Source of the DNA: CAZAYB01 sp964489215
GTDB taxonomy: Bacteria; Planctomycetota; Phycisphaerae; Sedimentisphaerales; Anaerohalosphaeraceae
DNA: 7,681 nt
NCBI GenBank assembly: GCA_964489215.1
Contig: CAZAYB010000149.1
Location: forward strand, 1-7,681
Direction: 5' to 3'
Positions 1 through 5,867 of the stretch are shown here, piece by piece (position 1 is the first letter of the stretch; each line of letters starts with the position of its first letter). The translations under genes and the position numbers were made by a program. A model generated the notes under the pieces. That model was given only the letters and a program-made list of their open reading frames with translations, had not been told where the DNA came from and searched no databases.

Positions 1-107
1 AAGACGATGACACGTGAGCCAAGTGTTTTTGTTTTGACTGACCGTTCTATTTTATCAGTATCGAGAGGGTCCTTTATTAAAGAGCTTTTTTGTTCTACGG
101 CAGTCAT
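1..107 (-). CDS. birA: Biotin-[acetyl-CoA-carboxylase] ligase, N-terminal fragment (cut by window edge)
   Basis: An open frame starts with ATG at 107-105, five bases after the nadC stop, and runs without a stop to the window edge, giving 35 residues. Its visible part contains LDTDKIERSV followed by KTKTLGSRVIV. This resembles the segment of biotin protein ligases just before the catalytic domain, where a KTK-x-(I/L)-G-x-R-(I/V) stretch leads into the DSTN biotin-site motif; that motif would lie outside the window. BirA attaches biotin to the carrier protein of acetyl-CoA carboxylase in the cytoplasm. The family resemblance is what I recognise; the adjacency to nadC, a common gene order in bacteria, supports it. 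The start lacks a strong Shine-Dalgarno site, so translation may be coupled to nadC termination. There is no room for an N-terminal helix-turn-helix domain, so this would be a non-repressor (class I type) ligase if the start is right. Confidence 0.72.
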   Translation of the reverse strand, partial: MTAVEQKSSLIKDPLDTDKIERSVKTKTLGSRVIV

Positions 108-112
108 TGTTT

Positions 113-982
113 TTATCTGTCCAGACCGATGTCAACTGCTGTTGCAGAGTGAGTTATTGCGCCTATCGCGATTCTATCCACACCGCACTGGGCTACCTGC
201 CTTACATTATTTAGAGTAATTCCACCGCTTGCTTCAAGCATTGGTTTCTTTTTTCCCTGTGACATCTTATCCCTCAACTCAACGGCATGTCTGTATTGCC
301 ATTGTCCCATGTTATCGAGAAGTATTACGTCGATTCCCGGTACTTTCAGGACATGGTCGAGCTGATCATCAACGTGGTCAACTTCTACACAAATAAATTT
401 CACACCCTTAATGCTCCTTGCCTGATCAACGAGTTTTTTGAGGTCCTTTTGCAGATTATTCAATTGTGCGATATGATTGTCCTTGAACATGACAGCTTCG
501 GCGAGGTTCATTCGGTGATTATATCCTCCTCCGCACCTAACGGCGTACTTTTCCAGCATTCTCCAGCCCGGAGTTGTCTTTCTTGTATCGTATATTTTGG
601 CACCAGTTCTTCTTACGGCCATAACGTATTTTTGAGTTTCAGTAGCAACTCCGCAAAGTTTCTGGAGGAAATTAAGCAGGACCCTTTCTGCACTGAGCAT
701 CGGCCTTAATGGTCCTGAAATTGTTCCGAGTTTGTCTGCAACTCTGGCATTTGAGCCGTCCTGTTTGATTATTTTGAGTTCGAGCCGACTGTCGTATTTT
801 TTAAGCACTTTTTCAACGACGGTCATTCCGCTGACCACAATTTCCTCTCTTGTTATCAGGTCCGCTTTACAGGTTTCATTTTCTGAAGCGGTTACCAGTG
901 TAGTCGGGTCACCTTTACCGTAATCTTCCTCAACCGCCAAATCAATCAGTTCATCGATTTTATCAAGGTTTAACTTTTTCAT
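113..982 (-). CDS. nadC: Nicotinate-nucleotide diphosphorylase (carboxylating), quinolinate phosphoribosyltransferase
   Basis: A 289-residue cytoplasmic enzyme that converts quinolinate and PRPP to nicotinate mononucleotide, CO2 and pyrophosphate in de novo NAD synthesis. Length is typical. Visible family motifs are ERVLLNFLQKLCGVAT (99-114), TRKTTPGWR (133-141), CGGGYNHR (150-157), KDNH (167-170), EVDH (200-203), LLDNM (221-225), EASGG (250-254) and IGAITHS (273-279). These cover the quinolinate-binding Arg/Lys/His residues and the phosphate-binding C-terminal barrel. The N-terminal 100 residues form the usual alpha/beta sandwich. The ATG at 982-980 is preceded by GGAG (991-988) with a 5-base spacer, which fixes the start. 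It begins 31 bp after the uvrB stop and ends 5 bp before birA, so it is probably part of one transcript. nadA and nadB are not in the window. Confidence 0.97.
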   Translation of the reverse strand: MKKLNLDKIDELIDLAVEEDYGKGDPTTLVTASENETCKADLITREEIVVSGMTVVEKVLKKYDSRLELKIIKQDGSNARVADKLGTISGPLRPMLSAERVLLNFLQKLCGVATETQKYVMAVRRTGAKIYDTRKTTPGWRMLEKYAVRCGGGYNHRMNLAEAVMFKDNHIAQLNNLQKDLKKLVDQARSIKGVKFICVEVDHVDDQLDHVLKVPGIDVILLDNMGQWQYRHAVELRDKMSQGKKKPMLEASGGITLNNVRQVAQCGVDRIAIGAITHSATAVDIGLDR

Positions 983-1013
983 TTTTTCTCCGATTTTGCG
1001 AGCCTGTCTCAGG

Positions 1014-3017
1014 TCAGCGTTTGTTATTGCTTTTAGATTCCGATAATTCGGGCATATTTTTTATTTCATTTAGCTGATCCCGAAGAGCAGCTGCTTTTTC
1101 GAAATCGAGCTGCCTTGCGGCTTCGAGCATTTCCTTTTCGATTGAAGCTATCAGTTCAGTTCTGTCATACTCTGTTTCGGTCAGATTTGCGGCCTGGCGA
1201 GCGAGCCTTTGCGCCTTTAACTGTTCTGCCAAACCAGTTCTGATTCTCTTACGTATTGTCTGGGGTTTGATGTTATTGTCTTTATTATATTTAGCCTGAA
1301 TTTTACGCCTTCTTTTCGTTTCGTCAATAGCTTTTTTCATAGAATCTGTAATCCGGTCGGCATACAGTATGACCTTTGCATTGACGTTACGGGCGGTTCT
1401 GCCTATTGTCTGCATCAGGGATGTTTCGCTTCTTAGAAAACCTTCCTTGTCGGCATCGAGAATCGCAACCATTGATACTTCAGGCAGATCAAGTCCTTCA
1501 CGCAAAAGATTTATTCCTACGAGTACATCGAACTGTCCAGTTCTGAGGTCCCTTAGTATTTCCACCCTTTCGAGAGTCTGAATTTCGCTGTGTAGGTATC
1601 TGCACTTGATATTTTTTCCTGACAGATAATTAGCCAGGTCCTCAGCGAGCCTTTTTGTGAGGGTTGTTACGAGTACCCTTTCGCCGACCTTTACTCTTTC
1701 GTCTATTTGCTCTTTAAGATCGATAACCTGTTTTGAGGCAGGGTGTACGAAAATTTCAGGGTCCATAAGCCCGGTTGGTCGGATTATCTGTTCGACGACT
1801 TCTGATTCGCTTTTTTCGATTTCGAATTCAGCAGGTGTGGCGGAAACGAAAACAACATTTTTCCATGTATCCTCAAATTCCTCGAACTTGAGCGGTCTGT
1901 TGTCCATTGCACTTGGCAGCCTGAAACCGTGCTCGACAAGAACATTTTTTCTGCTTCTGTCTCCTGCGTGCATTGCTCTTATCTGTGGTATTGTGACATG
2001 GCTTTCATCAATAAAAAGCAGGTAATCATCGGGGAAATAATCGATAAGCGTATATGGTTTTGCTCCGGGCTGTAGGCCAGCGAGGTGCCTGGCATAGTTT
2101 TCAATCCCGCTGCAGTAGCCGACTTCCTGAAGCATTTCAATGTCGTACATTGTCCTGGCTTCAAGGCGCTGAGCCTCGAGCAGTTTACCCTGGTTTCTAA
2201 GCTGATCGAGTCTTGCAGTCAGCTCAGTTTTTATGCTTTCTACAGCAGAGGCGATCCTGTCCTCAGGCATAATGTAATGGACGGCAGGGAAGATAAATAC
2301 CTTTTCCTCTTTGGCAATTACTTCTGAGGTGAGCGGGTTTATGTAGCTTATCTGTTCAATTTCATCTCCGAAAAATTCTATTCTGACAGCGAAAGATTCA
2401 TAAGAGGGCCATATTTCGACGACATCACCTCTTACTCTGAACGTTCCTCTTGCGAAATCCAGATCGTTTCTATGATACTGAATATCGGCGAAACTTCCGA
2501 GAAGGTCGTTTCTTGCTATTTCCATTCCGACGTTTACAGCGGTTACGGAGGTTTTGTAGTCCTCAGGGCTTCCCAGTCCGAATATACATGAAACTGAAGA
2601 TACGATAATGACATCGTTTCTGCTCATCAGGCTTGTTGTCGATGAGAGCCTTAATCTGTCGAGTTCATCATTTCTGCTGGCATCCTTTTCTATGTATATG
2701 TCCCTTTGAGGGATGTATGCTTCCGGCTGATAATAATCGTAATAGCTTACAAAGTATTCAACAGCATTTTCGGGAAAGAGCTCTTTGAACTCCTCGTAAA
2801 GCTGCGCAGCCAGAGTTTTATTATGGCTGATTATCAGGGCAGGTTTTTGGATATTTTGAATGACATTTGCCATTGTGAAAGTTTTTCCGCTTCCGGTTAC
2901 TCCGAGCAGCGTCTGATACTTTTTGCCCTGATTAAGGCCTTGGGTAAGTTTTTCTATGGCCTTTGGCTGGTCCCCTTTTGGCGTAAAATCACTGACTATT
3001 TGAAATTTGCCTGTCAT
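1014..3017 (-). CDS. uvrB: UvrABC excinuclease subunit B
   Basis: A 667-residue DNA damage-verification helicase of nucleotide excision repair: it is loaded by UvrA, probes the damaged strand and then recruits UvrC for incision. All hallmarks are in order: FTPKGDQPKAI (11-21), Walker A GVTGSGKT (39-46), the beta-hairpin region with YFVSYYDYYQPEAYIP (88-103), Walker B/DEAH-like DESH (337-340), VSATP (391-395), GINLLREGLDLPEVS (501-515), QTIGRTARN (536-544), and a C-terminal UVR motif (about 620-655) that contacts UvrC. Full family length with no damage. The ATG at 3017 fits the conserved N-terminus; its Shine-Dalgarno site is weak (AGGT at 3032-3029, 11 bases away). It lies 36 bp after the M42 peptidase and 31 bp before nadC. 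uvrA and uvrC are not in the window, and no LexA-type box was recognised ahead of the gene. Confidence 0.99.
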   Translation of the reverse strand: MTGKFQIVSDFTPKGDQPKAIEKLTQGLNQGKKYQTLLGVTGSGKTFTMANVIQNIQKPALIISHNKTLAAQLYEEFKELFPENAVEYFVSYYDYYQPEAYIPQRDIYIEKDASRNDELDRLRLSSTTSLMSRNDVIIVSSVSCIFGLGSPEDYKTSVTAVNVGMEIARNDLLGSFADIQYHRNDLDFARGTFRVRGDVVEIWPSYESFAVRIEFFGDEIEQISYINPLTSEVIAKEEKVFIFPAVHYIMPEDRIASAVESIKTELTARLDQLRNQGKLLEAQRLEARTMYDIEMLQEVGYCSGIENYARHLAGLQPGAKPYTLIDYFPDDYLLFIDESHVTIPQIRAMHAGDRSRKNVLVEHGFRLPSAMDNRPLKFEEFEDTWKNVVFVSATPAEFEIEKSESEVVEQIIRPTGLMDPEIFVHPASKQVIDLKEQIDERVKVGERVLVTTLTKRLAEDLANYLSGKNIKCRYLHSEIQTLERVEILRDLRTGQFDVLVGINLLREGLDLPEVSMVAILDADKEGFLRSETSLMQTIGRTARNVNAKVILYADRITDSMKKAIDETKRRRKIQAKYNKDNNIKPQTIRKRIRTGLAEQLKAQRLARQAANLTETEYDRTELIASIEKEMLEAARQLDFEKAAALRDQLNEIKNMPELSESKSNNKR

Positions 3018-3053
3018 CTTTTTTATTTACCTGCTTAATACAAGCTTTTTATT

Positions 3054-4112
3054 TTACGGTCTGTAGTCTTTTGAAGCGGGATGGGAAGCAAGAAACTCTA
3101 CGAGCAGCTTTACGATGTCGTCCAGGTCGCTGACAGAGACTACTTCAACGGGTGTGTGCATATACCTGTTTGGTATTTTTACAAGAGCAGTTGCTACGCC
3201 TCCGCGTGAAAGCTGCATAGCGTTTGCGTCAGTTCCGGTGGCACGTCCAAACCCGATTACCTGATAATCCATTTTCAAGGACTTAGCTTTTTTGAATATT
3301 GCCTCTGTTAAGGGCGGATTCATGTTAGGCCCTCTTGCGATGACTGGTCCGGAGCCGAGTTTTACTTCACCAGTTTTTTTAGGGTCTGTGTCGGGATGGT
3401 CGCTTGCAAATGTTACTTCCACACAAATGCCTGCGTCGGGGTTTACATTATAGGTTGAAGTTATTGCGCCTCTTAGTCCAATTTCTTCCTGTACGGTTGC
3501 TACGGCTATTATGCCTATTTTTGGTTTTCTTTTAGCGAGCTCCCTTGCCACTTCCGCTACTGCAAAGGCACCTACCCTGTCGTCTGTAGCTCTTGCGACA
3601 ATCATGTTGTTTGCCAGTTCTCTGAACTGGACATCAATTATCATGGCATCTCCGATAGAGACTTTTTTAAGAGCATCCTTTTTGTCCTTTGCGCCGATAT
3701 CAACCCAGATGTTCTCCATGTTGACGGCTTTTTTTCTCTCTTCCGGTTTTATAAGATGAATAGCCTTTCTTCCTATCACGCCGAATACGTCACCTTTTTC
3801 GGTCATAATTTTTACTCTTTGACCAATCAGCAAAGAAGGGTCCATGCCGCCTATCTGGCTGGTAAAAATAAAACCATTGTCATCTACATGAGTAACCATC
3901 AGTCCGATCTCGTCAATGTGCCCAGCGAGCATAATTTTAAAATCTGCATCGGGGTTTATAACGGCAATGCTGTTACCATGAACATCACTGGTTACGTTAT
4001 CAACTTTTTGACCTACGTATTGCCTCCAGAGCTTTGCCGCAGTCTGCTCATATCCACTGGGGCTGGGTGTGTCCAAAAGTTTCTGTAAGAACTGTCGGGA
4101 TGTTTTTTTCAT
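3054..4112 (-). CDS. M42 family metallopeptidase (FrvX/TET-like aminopeptidase)
   Basis: A 352-residue cytoplasmic co-catalytic metallo-aminopeptidase. Family members assemble into dodecameric TET shells that trim peptides from the proteasome or other proteases; the older labels endoglucanase/cellulase are considered wrong. Visible ligands and catalytic residues are H65 and D67 in AGHIDEIG, D177 in ATDDRVG, the pair E209-E210 in VQEEIGLRG, E232 in CVEVTFASD, and H319 in MHTPVE. The fifth ligand is Glu where many relatives have Asp, a conservative swap. GFGRATGTDAN (287-297) is the conserved segment near the active site. An insertion of about 90 residues (about 70-160) matches the dimerisation domain. 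ATG at 4112 follows AAGGAA (4125-4120) at good spacing. The gene is first in a cluster with uvrB, nadC and birA and sits behind a strong predicted promoter. Substrate preference (Glu, Leu or Lys) cannot be read from the sequence. Confidence 0.95.
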   Translation of the reverse strand: MKKTSRQFLQKLLDTPSPSGYEQTAAKLWRQYVGQKVDNVTSDVHGNSIAVINPDADFKIMLAGHIDEIGLMVTHVDDNGFIFTSQIGGMDPSLLIGQRVKIMTEKGDVFGVIGRKAIHLIKPEERKKAVNMENIWVDIGAKDKKDALKKVSIGDAMIIDVQFRELANNMIVARATDDRVGAFAVAEVARELAKRKPKIGIIAVATVQEEIGLRGAITSTYNVNPDAGICVEVTFASDHPDTDPKKTGEVKLGSGPVIARGPNMNPPLTEAIFKKAKSLKMDYQVIGFGRATGTDANAMQLSRGGVATALVKIPNRYMHTPVEVVSVSDLDDIVKLLVEFLASHPASKDYRP

Positions 4113-4155
4113 TTTGAAATTCCTTATTCAACTATCAGCATTATATTCAGGCGCA

Positions 4156-4199
4156 TATAATAACCGGACATGTCTGTCCGTGACATGGCCGGTATTATA
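4156..4199. repeat. Long imperfect palindrome overlapping the M42-cluster promoter
   Basis: The left arm (4156-4174) and right arm (4182-4199) pair over 18 bp with one A/G mismatch (4168/4188) and one unpaired A, around a 7-base loop (4175-4181). The arms read approximately ATAATA-CCGG-x-CATGTC and its complement. The outer end of the right arm is the -10 box of the minus-strand promoter, and the expected transcription start falls inside the palindrome. The left arm carries a second TATAAT on the plus strand at 4156-4161. Two readings fit: an operator for a dimeric repressor, or a transcript hairpin that ends rpsU transcription. No uninterrupted U-tract follows on the minus strand. On the plus strand a T6 run (4210-4215) starts 11 bases after the stem, which is far for a terminator. 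Confidence 0.7.
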
Positions 4200-4223
4200 A
4201 CATAATCAGTTTTTTCGTGTAAA
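4194..4223 (-). promoter_or_regulatory. Sigma70-type promoter with extended -10 for the M42-uvrB-nadC-birA cluster
   Basis: On the minus strand a -35 box TTTACA (4223-4218) is followed by an 18-base spacer and a perfect TATAAT (4199-4194). A TG one base before the -10 box makes it an extended -10 element (TGTTATAAT). The expected start is near 4187, giving a leader of about 75 bases before the M42 peptidase ATG. The -35 box lies 3 bases beyond the rpsU stop codon, so the cluster can be expressed separately from rpsU. Confidence 0.65.
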
Positions 4224-4225
4224 TA

Positions 4226-4414
4226 TTATCTTTTGAAACGCGAGGAATTCATTCTTGCAGCTTTTCTTTTTCTCCTGCGGTTCTTTTCCGAGGGTTTCTC
4301 GTAATAACTGTTTCGCTTGATGTCTTTTATCAAACCCTCTTTTTCACACAGCTTTTTGAAGCGTTTAACCATTTGCTGCACAGATTCGCCCGCTCTTGCC
4401 CTGATCTTTATCAT
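4226..4414 (-). CDS. rpsU: Small ribosomal subunit protein bS21
   Basis: A 62-residue, strongly basic protein. The N-terminus (IKIRARAGESVQQMVKRFKK) and the Arg/Lys-rich tail (SEKNRRRKRKAARMNSSRFKR without its first residues, about 42-62) are those of bS21, a late-assembling 30S protein near the anti-Shine-Dalgarno end of 16S rRNA that helps initiation. Length fits the family (about 58-71 residues). The SYYEKPSEK segment before the basic tail is typical. ATG at 4414 is preceded by UAGAAAGG (4434-4427) with 12 bases between; the site extends towards the extreme 3' end of 16S rRNA. The gene stands alone, with a 296-bp spacer upstream and its own candidate promoter, and it is not next to dnaG or rpoD as in enterobacteria. 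Confidence 0.95.
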   Translation of the reverse strand: MIKIRARAGESVQQMVKRFKKLCEKEGLIKDIKRNSYYEKPSEKNRRRKRKAARMNSSRFKR

Positions 4415-4426
4415 GTAATCACTAAA

Positions 4427-4434
4427 CCTTTCTA
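4427..4434 (-). promoter_or_regulatory. Extended Shine-Dalgarno site of rpsU
   Basis: UAGAAAGG is complementary to the last bases of a standard bacterial 16S rRNA 3' end (CCUUUCUA). Spacing to the ATG is 12 bases from the last G. The same core stands before the two small envelope genes at 7253 and 7494. Confidence 0.55.
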
Positions 4435-4530
4435 AAACATTAATTTTAACTTCGTATTCAATACAGCTATTTTGGTAAATTTCATATTTTAACGAGTAAT
4501 CAAATTCGCCTATACAGGGGAAAAACTAAG

Positions 4531-4558
4531 ATTTTAAATAAAAAATATATTTTTTCAA
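4531..4558 (-). promoter_or_regulatory. Candidate sigma70-type promoter for rpsU
   Basis: On the minus strand TTGAAA (4558-4553), a 16-base spacer and TAAAAT (4536-4531) match the consensus at five of six bases in each box. An overlapping alternative is TTGAAG (4575-4570) with an 18-base spacer and TATATT (4551-4546). Either would give a leader of roughly 110-125 bases ahead of rpsU. The region is so AT-rich that chance matches are likely, hence the moderate confidence. Confidence 0.4.
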
Positions 4559-4622
4559 GGAAAATATCTTCAAATTTGGTGTATTAACGCTCATTTTGAG
4601 CATTACAAGTAGTTTAATCGGC

Positions 4623-4651
4623 AAAAAAAGAGGGTGAACTTAAAGCAACCT
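4623..4651 (-). terminator. Weak intrinsic-terminator candidate after the radical SAM gene
   Basis: On the minus strand AGGTTG (4651-4646) pairs with CACCCT (4636-4631) with one mismatch and a 9-base loop. A C and then a run of seven T (4629-4623) follow. The stem is short, so the call rests mainly on the T-run and the position about 60 bases after the stop codon of the kinase/radical SAM pair. Confidence 0.35.
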
Positions 4652-4710
4652 TTGAAGATTAGGCGTTAATGAATGGCGTTTTTTGGTATATTTTCGGCAA
4701 TTTCAGTTTT

Positions 4711-5853
4711 TTATTCGAAAATAAGGTATTTTTTCGCTTTTGCCAGCCTTTTTCCGACATATCCAATCTGGTTTAAATTTTTTATTTTTCCGTGTTTACG
4801 CATATTCAGTATTTTGTTTACTGTTACATGTCCGAGTCCGGGGACCCTTAACAGACTGTATTCTGGAGCAGAATTTATATTTAAGGGGAAAAACTGAGGG
4901 TTTGCGTTTGCCCATATTTCCTTTGGATCGGTGTTGAGGCTGAGTTGGTCGTTATCGTCAAAGTAGATGTCATTTTTTGTGAAACCGTATTTTCTAAACA
5001 GGAAATCCACCTGATAGAGCCTGTGTTCTCTGGTAAGAGAATTCTGCATGTTTGAAAGTTGAAATTTTTCATGGTGAAAGGTCGGGGCTTTATCGACCGG
5101 CTGATATGCACTGAAGTATATTCTGCTCAGTTTTAATTTACTGTATAATCTCTCGGTGTATTTTACTATCTGTCGGTCGGTTTCCTCTGCAGGTCCGACG
5201 ATGAATTGTGTGGTCTGTTTTACTTTTGAGTATCTGGTTTGGGGTGCTGTAATCTGGCTTATGTATTTAATTGGTTCAATAATATCATCAATGTAGTTTT
5301 TTTTGCGTGACAGCTTCTGTAGATTCCTTTGGCCTGGGGTTTCTATGTTAAGTGAAACGGCAGAAGAAAGTGCGACAGCCTGGTCAATCTGCTCTTTTTG
5401 TGAGCCTGGGAGTATTTTAAGATGTATGTATCCTTTGAAATTGTGTTTTTTTCTCAAAAGATGTGCTACCGCTATCAGTTTGTCCATCGTTTTGAGAGTT
5501 GAACCTATTACACCGCTGCTGAGGAAAAGGCCAAACACTTTTTTTGCACGGTAATAATCGAGGAAGACTTTGACGGTTTCTTCGACGGTGAGTGAGCATC
5601 TTCTCAGATCGTTTTGTTCTCTTAATGGGCAGTAGATGCAGTCGTTTGAGCATACGTTTGACAGCAGTGTTTTAAAGAGCGGGCTTTTTCCGCCGTTTGG
5701 AAGTGTAACCGGATATATCCATCCTTCTGATGTTCTTTTTCTGTGCTGGTTTTTATCCTTTGTGCCGCAGGCGCAGGCAAGGTCATACTGGGCGTCTTCG
5801 GCGAGTATTTGCAGTTTGTTATGTGTATTCGGCCTTGAAATTATTACAGTCAT
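4711..5853 (-). CDS. Putative DNA modification/repair radical SAM protein with C-terminal helix-hairpin-helix (COG4277 type)
   Basis: A 380-residue protein. C68, C72 and C75 form the CX3CX2C motif that binds the [4Fe-4S] cluster used to cleave S-adenosylmethionine; SSG (112-114) and HLKILPG (144-150) are on the barrel, and SLNIETPG (167-174) resembles the conserved radical SAM beta-strand region. The N-terminus EDAQYDLACACG (19-30) matches the cysteine-containing entry of this family. The C-terminus has a helix-hairpin-helix DNA-binding motif (NINSAPEYSLLRVPGLG, 325-341, then VNKIL), as in ComEA- and RuvA-like proteins. I recognise it as the radical SAM protein usually encoded beside a dedicated uracil-DNA-glycosylase-like partner; that partner is not in this window. 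The true reaction of the family is unknown to me. The gene starts 14 bp after the kinase-like gene; its Shine-Dalgarno AGGA overlaps that gene's TAG stop, about 12 bases from ATG, suggesting co-expression. Confidence 0.88.
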   Translation of the reverse strand: MTVIISRPNTHNKLQILAEDAQYDLACACGTKDKNQHRKRTSEGWIYPVTLPNGGKSPLFKTLLSNVCSNDCIYCPLREQNDLRRCSLTVEETVKVFLDYYRAKKVFGLFLSSGVIGSTLKTMDKLIAVAHLLRKKHNFKGYIHLKILPGSQKEQIDQAVALSSAVSLNIETPGQRNLQKLSRKKNYIDDIIEPIKYISQITAPQTRYSKVKQTTQFIVGPAEETDRQIVKYTERLYSKLKLSRIYFSAYQPVDKAPTFHHEKFQLSNMQNSLTREHRLYQVDFLFRKYGFTKNDIYFDDNDQLSLNTDPKEIWANANPQFFPLNINSAPEYSLLRVPGLGHVTVNKILNMRKHGKIKNLNQIGYVGKRLAKAKKYLIFE

Positions 5854-5867
5854 ACGAATATTATATC

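Larger units (their letters stand above)
4415..4710. other. Spacer between the radical SAM gene and rpsU: AT-rich, with inverted repeats
   Basis: No gene is supported in these 296 bases. They hold the candidate rpsU promoter and leader, a terminator-like hairpin, a perfect GCTCA/TGAGC hairpin with a 3-base loop (4589-4601), and an 8-base inverted repeat ATTAACGC (4583-4590) / GCGTTAAT (4663-4670) that could close a structure of about 88 bases. No known riboswitch or small RNA was recognised. Confidence 0.5.

Noticed and set aside
7..219. A 70-codon plus-strand frame at the window start
   Set aside because: It is antisense to the birA start and the nadC end, both supported by family signatures, and has no motif of its own.
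287..709. A 140-codon open frame on the plus strand
   Set aside because: It lies wholly opposite nadC, has no ribosome site and reads as no recognisable protein; it is a shadow of the conserved minus-strand gene.
1657..2025. A 122-codon plus-strand frame, and others opposite uvrB, the M42 peptidase and the kinase-like gene
   Set aside because: All are antisense to genes with clear family motifs and are rich in Ser, Cys and Phe, as expected for shadow frames.
3018..3053. Promoter or terminator between the M42 peptidase and uvrB
   Set aside because: Only a four-base-pair GCTT/AAGC hairpin and no paired promoter boxes; too weak to report.
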